A DNA stretch of 64,000 nucleotides from Sphingobium aromaticiconvertens (GTDB lineage: Bacteria > Pseudomonadota > Alphaproteobacteria > Sphingomonadales > Sphingomonadaceae). This document shows positions 51,925 through 62,147 of the stretch, in pieces. A program made the translations under genes and the position numbers. Each line of letters opens with the position of its first letter. The stretch's first letter is position 1. The stretch lies in contig NZ_JBANRJ010000001.1 in the NCBI RefSeq assembly GCF_037154075.1, positions 3,653,501-3,717,500 on the forward strand, given 5' to 3'. Under the pieces are notes generated by a model. That model did not search any database and was not told the DNA's origin. It saw only the letters and a list, made by a program, of their open reading frames with translations.

Positions 51925-51979
51925 TACAGCCATCAATCGCGCCCTAGTCGCGCATCCCCGTTGGAGAGGGTCAAAGACC

Positions 51980-53188
51980 ATGGAAGCCTATATCTACGAT
52001 GCTGTCCGCACGCCCCGGGGCCGGGGCAAGGCCGACGGATCGCTCCACGAAATCACCCCGATCCAGCTTGCCAGCCAGATGCTTGAGGCGCTGCGCGACC
52101 GCACGCAGATCGATACCGGCGACGTCGATGACGTGATTCTGGGCTGTGTTAGCCCGGTGGGCGAACAGGGCGCGGACATTGCCCGCGTCGCCGTGTTGAA
52201 TGCCGACTACGCCGTCACGACGGCGGGGGTTCAGATCAACCGCTTCTGCGCGTCCGGTCTGGAGGCGGTCAACATGGCCGCCGCCAAGGTAATGTCCGGC
52301 GAGGCGGAGTTCGCGATCGGCGGCGGCGTGGAGTCGATGAGCCGTATCCCGATGGCATCGGATGGCGGCGCATGGGCGATGGACCCGGCGGTGGCCTACA
52401 AGACCTATTTCGCGCCGCAGGGCATCAGCGCAGACGTGATCGCGACCAAATTCGGCTTTTCGCGTGATGATGTGGACGGCTATGCGATCGAGAGTCAGCG
52501 GCGCGCCAAGGCCGCCTGGGACGACAGGCGCTTTGCCCGCTCGATCGTGCCGGTCAAGGATGTGATCGGCGCGGTCGTCCTCGACCATGACGAACATATG
52601 CGACCCGATGCGACGATGCAGTCGCTTGGGTCACTAAAGCCCAGCTTTGCCGGAATCGGCGAAGACATGCCGGGCTTCGACGCGGTTGCGCTGCTGCGTT
52701 ACCCGGAACTGGAGCGGGTCAATCATGTCCATCATGCGGGCAATTCAAGCGGCATCGTCGATGGCGCCGCCGCCGTGCTGGTCGGCAGCAAGGCGATGGG
52801 CGAGAAATATGGATTGAAGCCCCGCGCCCGCATTCGCGCCATGGCCTCGATCGGGTCGGAACCGCTGATCATGCTGACCGGGCCGGAAGATGTCGCGCAC
52901 AAGCTGCTCAAGCGATCGGGCATGAGCAAGAGCGACATCGACCTGTGGGAACTGAACGAAGCCTTCGCCAGCGTCGTGCTGCGCTACATGCAGGCGCTGG
53001 ACCTCGACCACGCAAAGCTGAACGTCAATGGCGGCGCGATCGCGATGGGCCATCCGCTGGGCGCGACCGGGGCGATGGTGCTGGGCACTGTGCTCGACGA
53101 ACTGGAGCGGTCGGGCAAGGGTACGGCGCTGGTCGACCTGTGCGTCGGCGCGGGCATGGCCACCGGCACCATCATCGAGCGGATATAA
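51980..53188 (+). CDS. acetyl-CoA C-acyltransferase (thiolase)
   Basis: 402 residues from ATG 51980. The reactive cysteine lies in INRFCASGLEAVNMAA, and the C-terminal thiolase residues in ALLxGGAIAMGHPLGATGA-like NVNGGAIAMGHPLG and CVGAGMATG. The FadA subgroup is suggested by VGEQGADIARVAVL. It cuts 3-ketoacyl-CoA with CoA in beta-oxidation. The FadB-like gene begins 22 nt later. Confidence 0.95.
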   Translation: MEAYIYDAVRTPRGRGKADGSLHEITPIQLASQMLEALRDRTQIDTGDVDDVILGCVSPVGEQGADIARVAVLNADYAVTTAGVQINRFCASGLEAVNMAAAKVMSGEAEFAIGGGVESMSRIPMASDGGAWAMDPAVAYKTYFAPQGISADVIATKFGFSRDDVDGYAIESQRRAKAAWDDRRFARSIVPVKDVIGAVVLDHDEHMRPDATMQSLGSLKPSFAGIGEDMPGFDAVALLRYPELERVNHVHHAGNSSGIVDGAAAVLVGSKAMGEKYGLKPRARIRAMASIGSEPLIMLTGPEDVAHKLLKRSGMSKSDIDLWELNEAFASVVLRYMQALDLDHAKLNVNGGAIAMGHPLGATGAMVLGTVLDELERSGKGTALVDLCVGAGMATGTIIERI

Positions 53189-53210
53189 AGAGAAAGTTCA
53201 GGAGACGATC

Positions 53211-55391
53211 ATGCAGACCATCCGCTTCGACATCGACGCCGACGGCATCGCCACCCTCATCATCGATGTGCCGGGCCAGTCGATGAATGTCATTGGCCAG
53301 GAGTTCCTTGACGACCTGTCAGCCAGCATCGACCGCATCGCGTCAGAGGACTCCATCAAGGGCGCGGTGATCGCGTCCGGCAAGGATAGCGGCTTCATGG
53401 CCGGTATGGACCTCAAAGCCCTTGGCGCGATGCTGGCGACCGACGATGGCCACCGCCCTGCCCCCGCCGAGATTTTTGACAAGGTGTTCGTGCTGAACGC
53501 CCTGTTCCGCCGTCTGGAAACTTGCGGCAAGCCAATCGCCTGTGCGATCGAGGGAACATGCGTGGGCGGCGGATTCGAACTCGCGCTGGCCTGCCATCGC
53601 CGGATCGTCGGGGACAGTCCGAAGACGCGCCTTGGCCTGCCCGAAATCCTGATCGGCCTGTTCCCCGGTGGTGGCGGCTCGCAACGCCTGCCGCGCCTGA
53701 CCGGCGTGCAGCCCGCCTTGCTCTATATGTTGCAGGGCAAGCTGTTCCGCCCCGCCGAGGGTGCGATGCTGAAGGTGGTGGACGAGGTCGTGCCCGCCGG
53801 GACCGCGCTCGACGTGGCGAAGGCATGGGTCAAGGTCAACCCCACGGCCAGCGTGCAACCATGGGACCAGAAAGGCTTCAAATTCCCCGATCGCGCGGGC
53901 GGCTTCAACCCCGCATTCATCCAGGCCATGGCAGGCGCTGGCGCGATGACCGTGAAGCAGACCCAGCGCAATATGCACGCCCCCCACGCGCTGCTGTCGG
54001 CGGTCTATGAGGGCGTGTTGCTGCCCTTCGATCGGGCGATCCGGGTCGAGAGCAAATATTTCGCCAAGGTCGTAGCCGATCCGCAGGCGGGTAATATGAT
54101 CCGCACCCTGTTCGTCAACAAGCAGGCCGCCGAACGCGGCGCGCGGCGTCCCAAGGACCAGCCCAAGGCCCCCACCAGGAAGCTGGCCATGCTGGGCGCA
54201 GGCATGATGGGTGCAGGCATCGCCACCGTCGCCGCGCAGGCGGGGATCGACGTCCTGCTGTTCGACCGCGATCTGAACTATGCTGAGAAGGGCAAGGCGC
54301 ATGTCGAGGATGTGCTGAAGAAGCGGCTGGGCAAGGGCATGACCCCCGACAAGATGGCCACGATCCTGGCCCGCGTGACGCCGACCACCGACTATGCGGC
54401 GCTGGCCGGGTGCGACTTCGTGATCGAAGCGGTGTTTGAGGATGTCGCGATCAAGGCGGAGGTCACGAAACAGGTCGAGGCGGTGCTGGGGGCCGACACG
54501 ATTTTTGGCTCCAACACATCCACCCTGCCGATCACCAAACTGGCCAAGGCCTGGAGCAAGCCCGCCAATTTCATCGGCGTCCACTTCTTCTCACCGGTTG
54601 AGAAGATGCCGCTGGTGGAGATCATCTTGGGTAAGGAAACCGGCCCCGCCGCAATCGCCAAGGCGCTCGATTTCGTGGCGCAGATCGGCAAGACGCCGAT
54701 CGTCGTCAACGACAGCCGCGGTTTCTACACCTCGCGCTGCTTCGGTACCTATGTGCAGGAGGGCGTGGAGATGGTGGCGGAGGGGATCAACCCGGCGCTG
54801 ATCGAAAATGCGGGCAAGCAACTGGGCATGCCCACCGGGCCGCTGGCCGTGGGCGATGAAGTGTCGATCGAACTGGGCCACAAGATCGTCATCGCCGCGC
54901 AGAAGGAACTGGGTGACGCCTATGTCCCGCAGCGGTCCGACGCGGTGATGGCGAAAATGGTCGAACTGGGCCGCCTTGGCCGCAAGAGCGCCAAGGGTTG
55001 GTACGACTATCCTGAGACGGGTAAGAAGGCGCTGTGGACCGGCCTTGGCGACCTGTTCCCGCGCGCCATCGACCAGCCCGATGTAGAGGGCGTGAAGGAG
55101 CGGCTGCTATATCGCCAGTTGATCGAGTGCGCCCGCTGCTTCGAGGAAGGCGTGCTGGAAACGCCCGAGGATGGCGATATCGGCGCGATCTTCGGTTGGG
55201 GCTTTGCGCCTTATACCGGCGGGCCATTCAGCCATATGGACACGGTGGGGATCGCCCATGTCGTGACCGTGCTCGACCGGCTGGCGGCTGAATATGGCGA
55301 CCGTTTTGCGCCCACCGACCAGTTACGCGCGTTGGCGGCGGATGGCGCGACCTTCTATCCCGCGCCCGAAACACAGCGCGCCGCTGCCTGA
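53211..55391 (+). CDS. multifunctional enoyl-CoA hydratase/3-hydroxyacyl-CoA dehydrogenase (FadB/FadJ type)
   Basis: 726 residues from ATG 53211 with AGGAG upstream; a longer frame exists but lies inside the thiolase gene. The N-terminal crotonase domain has the oxyanion and catalytic pattern GTCVGGGFELALACH and LGLPEILIGLFPGGGGSQRLPRL. From about residue 325 a NAD-binding motif LGAGMMGAGIA starts the 3-hydroxyacyl-CoA dehydrogenase domain, with GVHFFSPVEKMPLVEII. It does the hydration and dehydrogenation steps of beta-oxidation with the thiolase as partner. Confidence 0.96.
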   Translation: MQTIRFDIDADGIATLIIDVPGQSMNVIGQEFLDDLSASIDRIASEDSIKGAVIASGKDSGFMAGMDLKALGAMLATDDGHRPAPAEIFDKVFVLNALFRRLETCGKPIACAIEGTCVGGGFELALACHRRIVGDSPKTRLGLPEILIGLFPGGGGSQRLPRLTGVQPALLYMLQGKLFRPAEGAMLKVVDEVVPAGTALDVAKAWVKVNPTASVQPWDQKGFKFPDRAGGFNPAFIQAMAGAGAMTVKQTQRNMHAPHALLSAVYEGVLLPFDRAIRVESKYFAKVVADPQAGNMIRTLFVNKQAAERGARRPKDQPKAPTRKLAMLGAGMMGAGIATVAAQAGIDVLLFDRDLNYAEKGKAHVEDVLKKRLGKGMTPDKMATILARVTPTTDYAALAGCDFVIEAVFEDVAIKAEVTKQVEAVLGADTIFGSNTSTLPITKLAKAWSKPANFIGVHFFSPVEKMPLVEIILGKETGPAAIAKALDFVAQIGKTPIVVNDSRGFYTSRCFGTYVQEGVEMVAEGINPALIENAGKQLGMPTGPLAVGDEVSIELGHKIVIAAQKELGDAYVPQRSDAVMAKMVELGRLGRKSAKGWYDYPETGKKALWTGLGDLFPRAIDQPDVEGVKERLLYRQLIECARCFEEGVLETPEDGDIGAIFGWGFAPYTGGPFSHMDTVGIAHVVTVLDRLAAEYGDRFAPTDQLRALAADGATFYPAPETQRAAA

Positions 55392-55485
55392 CATCTTGTA
55401 AAGCGGGTACGCCCTCGTCTAGTCCTGCCCTTCCAAACGGAAGGGCAGGCATGACGGAGCATCGACGCATGAAGGACGGGGACGC

Positions 55486-55962
55486 ATGAGCCTGGAGTCC
55501 GTGCGTGTCTTTCTGGCCGAACATGCGCCAGAGCTTGCCATTATCGATCAGGGTGTGAGCACCGCGACGGTGACGGAAGCCGCCGCCGCGCTGGGCGTAG
55601 CGCCTGCCCGCATCGCCAAAACCCTGTCTGTTCGCGCTGGGGATCAGGTCGTTCTGATCGTCGCGCGGGGAGACGCGCGGCTGCATAATGGTCGGGCGAA
55701 GGCCGCATTGGGGGCCAAGCCCCGGATGCTGGCGCTGGAGGAGGTAGAGGCGCTGACCGGGCATCCGGTGGGCGGCGTCTGCCCCTTTGGCCTTGCCACC
55801 CCCCTGCCCGTTTATTGCGACCAGTCGCTGCGGGATTTCGACACCGTGTTTCCGGCCTCAGGCGCGCGCACCGCCTCGGTCGAACTGACCCCTGACAGAC
55901 TGGCCGAGATCACCGGCGCCATTTGGGTCGATGTCTGCACCCCGCCAATCGAGGAGGCCTGA
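55486..55962 (+). CDS. YbaK/ProX aminoacyl-tRNA deacylase domain protein
   Basis: 158 residues. The single-domain editing fold shows AAALGVAPARIAKTLSVRAGDQVVLIVARGD and GHPVGGVCPFGLA with the conserved GxxGxxP-type loop. YbaK/ProX proteins hydrolyse misacylated Cys-tRNA(Pro) or Ala-tRNA(Pro) in trans. It overlaps with nothing and ends 3 nt before pgl. Confidence 0.9.
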   Translation: MSLESVRVFLAEHAPELAIIDQGVSTATVTEAAAALGVAPARIAKTLSVRAGDQVVLIVARGDARLHNGRAKAALGAKPRMLALEEVEALTGHPVGGVCPFGLATPLPVYCDQSLRDFDTVFPASGARTASVELTPDRLAEITGAIWVDVCTPPIEEA

Positions 55963-55965
55963 TCC

Positions 55966-56655
55966 ATGCCCACAGAATATCGTTTCGATAATGCCAACGC
56001 CTCCGCGCAGGATCTGGCTCGTCACATCGCCGGCACATTATCGGACGCCATCGTGGCGCGTGGGGTGGCGACGATCGCGCTGTCGGGTGGCCGGTCACCC
56101 CGCGCGGTGCTGGAAGCGTTGCGTGAAATGCCGGTCGACTGGGCCAGGGTCATCGTCGCGCAGGTGGATGAGCGTTGGGTCGATCCCAGCCACGACGACA
56201 GCAATGAACGGCTGATCCGCGAGGCGCTGCTGACCGGACCAGCCGCCGCCGCGCGGTTGGTACCGATGAAGAACGACGCCGAAGATGCCTATAGGGGCCA
56301 AGCGGCGTGCGAGGCAGCGATGGCCGCCCTGCCCTGGCCAATCGACATCATGCTTCTGGGTATGGGCGAGGACGGACATACCGCTTCGCTGTTCCCGGAG
56401 GCGGACGAATTGCATGACGGGCTGACCACGCAAGCGCTGACGCTGGCCGTCACCCCGCCCGCCGCGCCGCATCAGCGCATGTCATTGAGCCTGCGCGCGA
56501 TCCTGAATAGCCGCCTCATCATCCTGCAAATCGGGGGTGCGGCGAAGGAAGCGGTCTATCGCGACGCGCTGGATGGCGGGCCAGTTGAGGCCATGCCGAT
56601 CCGCGCGGCCTTGTTGCAGGACACGGTGCCGGTGGCGGTCTGGATCAGCGCCTAA
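55966..56655 (+). CDS. pgl: 6-phosphogluconolactonase
   Basis: 229 residues. NagB/DevB-type fold with ALSGGRSPRAVLEAL at the N-terminus, VDERWVDPSHDDSNERL and MLLGMGEDGHTASLFPEA, which contain the catalytic His and Arg residues of Pgl. It hydrolyses 6-phosphoglucono-lactone in the pentose phosphate or Entner-Doudoroff pathway. The final 4 nt overlap the end of the convergent small gene at 56652. Confidence 0.95.
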   Translation: MPTEYRFDNANASAQDLARHIAGTLSDAIVARGVATIALSGGRSPRAVLEALREMPVDWARVIVAQVDERWVDPSHDDSNERLIREALLTGPAAAARLVPMKNDAEDAYRGQAACEAAMAALPWPIDIMLLGMGEDGHTASLFPEADELHDGLTTQALTLAVTPPAAPHQRMSLSLRAILNSRLIILQIGGAAKEAVYRDALDGGPVEAMPIRAALLQDTVPVAVWISA

Positions 56656-56912
56656 TCGGGTTTGTGCTTGGAGATCAGATAGCGCCAGACGCCGACGAGG
56701 TTGATCGCCAGCATTGCGATATTCTGCCATCCTATGCCTTCGCTGTTCGTCTGGAGGAAGCCCCAGCCGATCAATGCAATAGACGAGGTGACGAAGATCA
56801 CGAACGCCCAGCCAGTCCAGCGCCGCCCGATATTCAGCGACACGATCAACGCCGCCAGCGTCGCGGCGCCCGCGCCATAATATTGGAGGGCGTCGAGCAG
56901 GCTCTGGTTCAT
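56652..56912 (-). CDS. small three-helix membrane protein, unknown function
   Basis: 86 residues from ATG 56912 with GGAGG 7 nt upstream. Three hydrophobic segments at about residues 13-30, 35-55 and 60-78. The sequence contains NIGRRWTGWAFVIF and ends in LISKHKPD. No family recognised; a clean start and position between genes support it as real. Confidence 0.7.
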   Translation of the reverse strand: MNQSLLDALQYYGAGAATLAALIVSLNIGRRWTGWAFVIFVTSSIALIGWGFLQTNSEGIGWQNIAMLAINLVGVWRYLISKHKPD

Positions 56913-57030
56913 ATCGCGCGCCTCCGAGTGGTTGGGAGATAAATGAACGCACGAGCGTGAAAAGCGCCCCCTAGACAGAGACGGCGCATGATCCGACATA
57001 GAGCCAACCCACTTTGAAGGATAGACTATC

Positions 57031-57276
57031 GTGCAAACAGCCGTCCCATGGGATCAGCCCGCCACCCTTATCGACCTTGCCGGCAAGGCCCCGCTGATCT
57101 CGACGATCGCGACCTGTGTCCGGCATTTTGGCGCTCTAAAGGCAGAGCATCAGGTGCAGGCGCGGATATTGCTGACCGCACCGACCGCGCGCGAAGGACA
57201 GCGCACGCGGACATGGCTGCTCGATCCGAAAGAAATCGAGGCACTGTTCATCCAGTTGCGGAACGAGGGCTGGTGA
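57031..57276 (+). CDS. small conserved protein, unknown function
   Basis: 81 residues from GTG 57031 with GGATAG upstream. Soluble; contains ISTIATCVRHFGALKAEHQVQ, and ends LDPKEIEALFIQLRNEGW. The frame choice is supported by amino acid character rather than homology. A strong terminator follows 50 nt later. Confidence 0.6.
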   Translation: MQTAVPWDQPATLIDLAGKAPLISTIATCVRHFGALKAEHQVQARILLTAPTAREGQRTRTWLLDPKEIEALFIQLRNEGW

Positions 57277-57322
57277 TGATCTGCTGATCGGCGGACGCCG
57301 ACACGGATCACAAAGCATAAAA

Positions 57323-57348
57323 AAAAAGGGGCGTTTCCGCCCCTTTTT
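57323..57348. terminator. bidirectional intrinsic terminator
   Basis: AAAAAGGGGCG (57323-57333), loop tttc, CGCCCCTTTTT (57338-57348). Between the convergent small gene and rpsI, serving both. Confidence 0.9.
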
Positions 57349-57370
57349 CCATATTCCGGTGAACCGAAAA

Positions 57371-57949
57371 TCAGCGCTTCGAGAACTGGAAGCTCTTGCG
57401 CGCCTTGGCCTTGCCGTACTTCTTACGCTCGACGGTGCGGCTGTCGCGGGTCAGGAAGCCTTCAGCCTTGACCGCGCTGCGCAGCGCAGGCTCATACTTG
57501 GTCAGCGCCTGGGCGATGCCATGCTTGACCGCGCCAGCCTGGCCCGAAAGGCCACCGCCCTTGACGGTTGCGATCACGTCATACTGACCGTTCCGCTCGG
57601 TAACACCGAAGGGCTGGTTGATGACGAGGCGCAGCGTAGGACGTGCGAAATAGGTTTCCTGATCGCGGCCATTGACCGTGATCTTGCCGGTGCCGGGCTT
57701 GACCCAGACGCGAGCGACGGCGTCCTTACGACGGCCGGTCGCATAGGCGCGGCCCAGGCTGTCGATTTCCTGCGGGCGCAGGGGCATGGTCGAAACCGGC
57801 GGCGCGATCGGTGCGGCAGGCGCTTCAACTTCAGCTTCCGACGCAACAGGTGCAGCAGCAACATCACCCAGCGGTGCGGTGGCCGGAGCAGCGGCTGCTT
57901 CGGCAGCGATCTGCGCGAGGTCGGACAGGGACTGGCGGTTATCGGACAT
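57371..57949 (-). CDS. rpsI: 30S ribosomal protein S9
   Basis: 192 residues against about 130 in E. coli. The extra length is an Ala/Pro/Glu-rich, low-complexity N-terminal region of some 60 residues; the S9 body follows with [19 protein letters not shown] and ends in the conserved basic tail [10 protein letters not shown], which reaches the P-site. The ATG shares one base with the rplM stop (TAATG), so the two are coupled. Confidence 0.96.
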   Translation of the reverse strand: MSDNRQSLSDLAQIAAEAAAAPATAPLGDVAAAPVASEAEVEAPAAPIAPPVSTMPLRPQEIDSLGRAYATGRRKDAVARVWVKPGTGKITVNGRDQETYFARPTLRLVINQPFGVTERNGQYDVIATVKGGGLSGQAGAVKHGIAQALTKYEPALRSAVKAEGFLTRDSRTVERKKYGKAKARKSFQFSKR

Positions 57950-58428
57950 TATGCACCCACCTTGTTCTTGCGGTTGCGCGATGCGAAATCGAGCACTTCA
58001 GGGTTCTGGGCTTCATGAGCATGCTCGGCACCGGCGAAAACGCGCAGGTTGCGCATCTGCTGGCGGCCCAGCGGACCACGGGGGATCATGCGCTCGATGG
58101 CCTTTTCAAGCACGCGCTCAGGGAAACGGCCTTCCAGGATCTTCTGGGGCGTGGTTTCCTTGATGCCGCCGGCATAGCCGGTGTGCTTGTAGTAAACCTT
58201 GTCGGTCAGCTTCTTGCCGGTGAACTTCACCTTGCCAGCGTTGATGATGATGACATTGTCACCGCAATCGACGTGGGGCGTGAAGCTGGTCTTGTGCTTG
58301 CCGCGCAGGATATTCGCCACGGTCGAAGCCAGACGGCCAACAACAAGGCCCTCCGCGTCGATCAGCAGCCATTTCTTTTCGACCGTCGCCGGGGTCGCCG
58401 GCTTGGTGGTCTTCATCAGCGCCTTCAT
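57949..58428 (-). CDS. rplM: 50S ribosomal protein L13
   Basis: 159 residues from ATG 58428 (GGAG 11 nt upstream); ATG 58416 is possible. Characteristic [27 protein letters not shown] and [19 protein letters not shown]. Standard rplM-rpsI operon. A candidate promoter lies at 58490-58518. Confidence 0.96.
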   Translation of the reverse strand: MKALMKTTKPATPATVEKKWLLIDAEGLVVGRLASTVANILRGKHKTSFTPHVDCGDNVIIINAGKVKFTGKKLTDKVYYKHTGYAGGIKETTPQKILEGRFPERVLEKAIERMIPRGPLGRQQMRNLRVFAGAEHAHEAQNPEVLDFASRNRKNKVGA

Positions 58429-58489
58429 GGTGCCAATACTCCATAATGAAACGGGACCGGACCCCTTATTGGGCACCGGAAGATGGGCG

Positions 58490-58518
58490 CTAATGACGGG
58501 TGAGGTCGCTCAAGTCAA
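58490..58518 (-). promoter_or_regulatory. candidate promoter of rplM-rpsI
   Basis: On the minus strand TTGACT (58518-58513), a 17-nt spacer and CATTAG (58495-58490) lie 62 nt before the rplM start. The -35 matches consensus well, the -10 only partly. Confidence 0.5.
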
Positions 58519-58557
58519 GAGATTCGGCGGCTTTGCTGACGGGTAAAATAATACCCT

Positions 58558-59367
58558 TCAGTCATTCAACCCTTTTACCGTGCGTGTTTCGGTGAGCGAT
58601 CGCGTGCCCATAACAAGGGTGCGATGCTGCTCTTCTACCAGACCGCTGGACTGGGACAGGCGGTAGTGGACCTCCACCAGCGCACCCTGCCCGGCCAACT
58701 TTTCCGTCAGCTCCAGCACCGCACCTTTGCGTTCGACCAGCGCCACCGTGCCTTCGACGGGCACCGGGCGGCCAAGCGGTGACCCGGCGGTTGTGCGGAG
58801 CGTGCGCGGCCGTTGGTCGTTGAGGGCGCTGGAGGCGAACAGCAGCAGCGGCTGGATCTCCCCGGCCAATAGCGCCAGCCTGCCCTCATCCGATTGCGCG
58901 CCAAAAAGCGTCAGCACATTGGTAGCCGCACGGTGCCGTGCCGACCCTTCGGCGTTGCTCGCCGTCATGGCGCGCAATCTGGCTTCTACTTTCGCCCAGA
59001 CATCGGTCATATTATCGAGCGCGATAATCCGTCCCATCGCGTCCAGACGAAAATGCAACCCCACGCCCACCAGCGGCGAGAATGCGGCGCGATAGGGTTC
59101 GCCGCCGTCTCCAGCCGCATCTGTATCGATCGCGCGCAGGGTTATGTTGAGGGTGTAGCCGCCCTCTCCCTGCCCATCCTTGGCAAAGCGCAGCGTGCGG
59201 TCGGCAGTGAAGCGAGCCATCTGTCCGGCGACGGGCCGCTGCTGCTCGATATGATAGGCAAGGTCACGATCGACCGGCGGGGCAAAACCGATCCGTATCT
59301 CTTCGGCTTGCGCCAGTGAGGGCAACAGCAGCGCTAAGGCAGATGCCAGCGCAAGACATGCCCTCAC
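58558..59367 (-). CDS. secreted protein of unknown function, coupled to ctaA
   Basis: 269 residues from GTG 59367, whose GTGA overlaps the ctaA stop. The long open frame continues upstream through ctaA in another phase but is not coding there. A signal peptide (residues 1-22, ending AQA) is followed by a beta-rich domain with LRFAKDGQGEGGYTLNITLRAI and a final segment LVEVHYRLSQSSG. No known family. Its coupling to heme A synthase is unexplained. Confidence 0.78.
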   Translation of the reverse strand: MRACLALASALALLLPSLAQAEEIRIGFAPPVDRDLAYHIEQQRPVAGQMARFTADRTLRFAKDGQGEGGYTLNITLRAIDTDAAGDGGEPYRAAFSPLVGVGLHFRLDAMGRIIALDNMTDVWAKVEARLRAMTASNAEGSARHRAATNVLTLFGAQSDEGRLALLAGEIQPLLLFASSALNDQRPRTLRTTAGSPLGRPVPVEGTVALVERKGAVLELTEKLAGQGALVEVHYRLSQSSGLVEEQHRTLVMGTRSLTETRTVKGLND

Positions 59368-60413
59368 GCTCTGCGTCCCGCCCCGACGGCGTGCGCGCCC
59401 CAGGCGGCGCTGGCGACGACCAGCGCGCCCACGGCCTGATGCAACACGGCGAGCGGTAAGGCGATGCCGCTCAACACCGTGGCGATGCCTAGCGCGATCT
59501 GCGTGCCGAGCGCGGCGGTTATGGCGATGGACGCGCCGCGGCTTCCCGCCTTCTTTGCCTTGCGCGCGAGCAGGATCAGTAGCAGAGCCGCGACCCACGC
59601 CCACCAGCGATGGATGAAATGAACGAGATAGGGGTCGCTGGAAAGGGTTGCCCAGAACGAGCCTTGCCCCATCACGCCTTCCGGGAAAAGATGGTCGTTC
59701 ATCAACGGCCATGTGTTGGACACATAGCCTGCATTCAGCCCAGCGGTGAAGGCACCGAACATCAACTGGATGAACAGCGCGACCAGCGTCAGCGCGGCAA
59801 AGGGCGTCAACCGGGCGGGCGTTGCGCGGGTGTGGCGACCAAGCGCCGTCAGATCGAGCGCAGTCCAGACGAGTCCGGCGATGATGAACAGCGCCGTCAG
59901 CAGATGAACGGCCAGGCGATAATGGCTGACGTCGGTGCGAACCGACAGGCCCGACTTCACCATCCACCAGCCGATCGCCCCCTGCAAACCGCCCAGCGCC
60001 AGCAGCGCGACGAGGCGCAGGCCATAGCCTGACGGGATGGCACGCTTCCATGCGAACCAAAGGAGGGGAAGCGCAAAGGCCAGGCCGATCACGCGGCCGA
60101 GCAGACGATGCATCCATTCCCAGAAGAAGATGAACTGAAAATCGCCCAGACTCATGCCCTGCTTCAATTCCCGATATTCCGGAATCTGCTGATAGGCGTG
60201 GAAGGCCGCCATCCACTGGTCATGCGTCAGGGGCGGGATGGCGCCGGTAATCGGCTTCCATTCCGTGATCGACAGGCCCGATTCGGTAAGCCGGGTGATG
60301 CCCCCCACCACCACCATCGCGAAGACAAGGGCAGCGACAGCAAGCAGCCAGCGCGCGAGGGCCAAGGGGCGAGAGGGTCCAGCGAAGGCGCGATGCGAAG
60401 CTATAGCGATCAT
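59364..60413 (-). CDS. ctaA: heme A synthase (COX15/CtaA)
   Basis: 349 residues with eight transmembrane segments. Heme-ligand histidines lie in [47 protein letters not shown] and [30 protein letters not shown]-like [20 protein letters not shown] is the family signature. The alphaproteobacterial type-2 form. It oxidises heme O to heme A for cytochrome aa3 oxidases. Confidence 0.95.
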   Translation of the reverse strand: MIAIASHRAFAGPSRPLALARWLLAVAALVFAMVVVGGITRLTESGLSITEWKPITGAIPPLTHDQWMAAFHAYQQIPEYRELKQGMSLGDFQFIFFWEWMHRLLGRVIGLAFALPLLWFAWKRAIPSGYGLRLVALLALGGLQGAIGWWMVKSGLSVRTDVSHYRLAVHLLTALFIIAGLVWTALDLTALGRHTRATPARLTPFAALTLVALFIQLMFGAFTAGLNAGYVSNTWPLMNDHLFPEGVMGQGSFWATLSSDPYLVHFIHRWWAWVAALLLILLARKAKKAGSRGASIAITAALGTQIALGIATVLSGIALPLAVLHQAVGALVVASAAWGAHAVGAGRRA

Positions 60414-60588
60414 GGCCGCGATCCATGCGCCGCTGTGCGGCCGCTTTCAAGGGGACGGTTTGTCTCAGGGTGCTTTCGACAGACCAGGGGCTTTTATCGC
60501 TCAGTCGATCAGTGAGGGCGGTTTAATTAATTTCTCGTGTGTTGAGCAGAGGCGTAGGATCGCCCCGTTCAAGCCGAGGAGGATGACT

Positions 60589-62088
60589 ATGGCCGACAAG
60601 CCGACAATGACAACCAGTGCAGGCGCACCGATACCCGACAATCAGAACAGCCTGTCCGCCGGACCGCGCGGCCCGTTGCTGCTTCAGGATTATCAGCTGA
60701 TCGAAAAGCTGGCCCACCAGAATCGCGAGCGCATTCCAGAGCGTGTCGTCCACGCCAAGGGATGGGGCGCGCACGGCACGCTGACGATCACCGGTGACAT
60801 CAGCAAATATACCAAGGCCAAGGTGTTGCAGCCCGGTACCCAGACGCCGATGATCCTGCGCTTTTCAACCGTCGCTGGCGAAGCGGGCGCAGCGGACGCC
60901 GAGCGTGATGTGCGCGGTTTTGCCATGAAATTCTACTCAGCCGAGGGTAATTGGGATCTGGTCGGCAACAATACGCCGGTCTTCTTCGTGCGTGATCCAC
61001 TAAAATTCCCCGACTTCATCCACACACAAAAACGCCACCCGCGCACCAATTTACGTTCGCCCACCGCGATGTGGGACTTCTGGTCGCTCAGCCCCGAATC
61101 GCTGCATCAGGTCACGATCCTGATGTCGGACCGCGGCCTGCCGACCGACGTGCGCCATATCAATGGCTATGGCAGCCACACGTTCAGCTTCATCAATGAC
61201 GCCGATGAGCGTTTTTGGGTGAAGTTCCACTTCAAGACGATGCAGGGCCACAAGCACTGGACCAATGAAGAGGCAGCCGGCGTCGTGGGGCGGACCCGCG
61301 AGTCGACGCAGGAAGATTTGTTCGAGGCGATCGAGACCGGCAACTTCCCCAAATGGAAGGTGCAGGTGCAGATCATGCCGGAACTGGACGCCGACAAGAC
61401 GCCCTATAATCCGTTCGACCTGACCAAAGTGTGGCCCCATGCCGACTATCCGCCGATCGACATCGGCGTGATGGAATTGAACCGCAACGCCGACAATTAT
61501 TTCGCGGAGATCGAGCAACTGGCAATGTCGCCGTCCAACATCGTGCCGGGCATCGGCTTTTCGCCCGACAAGATGCTACAGGCGCGCATCTTCAGCTATG
61601 CCGACGCGCATCGCCACCGGATCGGCACCCATTATGAAGCGCTGCCGGTCAACGCGCCCAAAGTGCCCGTCCATAATTACCACAAGGACGGGGCGATGCG
61701 GTTCACGCCGAACAATCCGAACCCCGCGGCCTATTATGAGCCGAACAGCTTTGGCGGACCGGTCGAGGACAACAAGTATCTTGAGCCGTCATTGAAGATT
61801 TCGGGCGACGCGGATCGTTGGAATCACCGCGATGGCAATGACGATTTCGCCCAGCCCCGCGCGCTGTTCGAACTGTTCGACGATGCACAGAAACAGCGGC
61901 TGTTCGCCAATATCGCAGCGGCCATGGGCGACATACCTGATGAAATACAGGAGCGGCAGTGCAAGCTGTTCGATCAGGTTCATGCCGATTATGGTGCAGG
62001 GGTGCGGCAGGCACGGGCGACGATCAAGGATCGCAACCCATCCATCTCCACCCCGACCGACCAGACATTGGCCGACGCTTCGGCCTGA
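60589..62088 (+). CDS. monofunctional heme catalase
   Basis: 499 residues from ATG 60589, chosen because AGGAGG lies 6 nt upstream; ATG 60583 directly abuts it. Catalytic His55 in [12 protein letters not shown], Asn128 in VGNNTPVFF and the heme-ligand Tyr in [12 protein letters not shown] are intact; NADPH-clade small-subunit size. It breaks down hydrogen peroxide in the cytoplasm or periplasm. Divergent from ctaA with 175 nt between. Confidence 0.96.
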   Translation: MADKPTMTTSAGAPIPDNQNSLSAGPRGPLLLQDYQLIEKLAHQNRERIPERVVHAKGWGAHGTLTITGDISKYTKAKVLQPGTQTPMILRFSTVAGEAGAADAERDVRGFAMKFYSAEGNWDLVGNNTPVFFVRDPLKFPDFIHTQKRHPRTNLRSPTAMWDFWSLSPESLHQVTILMSDRGLPTDVRHINGYGSHTFSFINDADERFWVKFHFKTMQGHKHWTNEEAAGVVGRTRESTQEDLFEAIETGNFPKWKVQVQIMPELDADKTPYNPFDLTKVWPHADYPPIDIGVMELNRNADNYFAEIEQLAMSPSNIVPGIGFSPDKMLQARIFSYADAHRHRIGTHYEALPVNAPKVPVHNYHKDGAMRFTPNNPNPAAYYEPNSFGGPVEDNKYLEPSLKISGDADRWNHRDGNDDFAQPRALFELFDDAQKQRLFANIAAAMGDIPDEIQERQCKLFDQVHADYGAGVRQARATIKDRNPSISTPTDQTLADASA

Positions 62089-62110
62089 TCGTTCTGGCCT
62101 GACACTTTTA

Positions 62111-62142
62111 CCGGCGTGGGGCCTCCCCCCGTCCCACGCCGG
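62111..62142 (+). repeat. hairpin after catalase gene
   Basis: CCGGCGTGGG (62111-62120) and CCCACGCCGG (62133-62142) form a perfect 10-bp stem with a 12-nt loop, 22 nt after the catalase stop. It precedes a second, terminator-type hairpin. Confidence 0.75.
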
Positions 62143-62147
62143 GGCTT

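Noticed and set aside
58558-60216. 552-codon minus-strand frame as a single gene
   Set aside because: Its upstream part is the out-of-phase shadow of ctaA; the real gene starts at GTG 59367.
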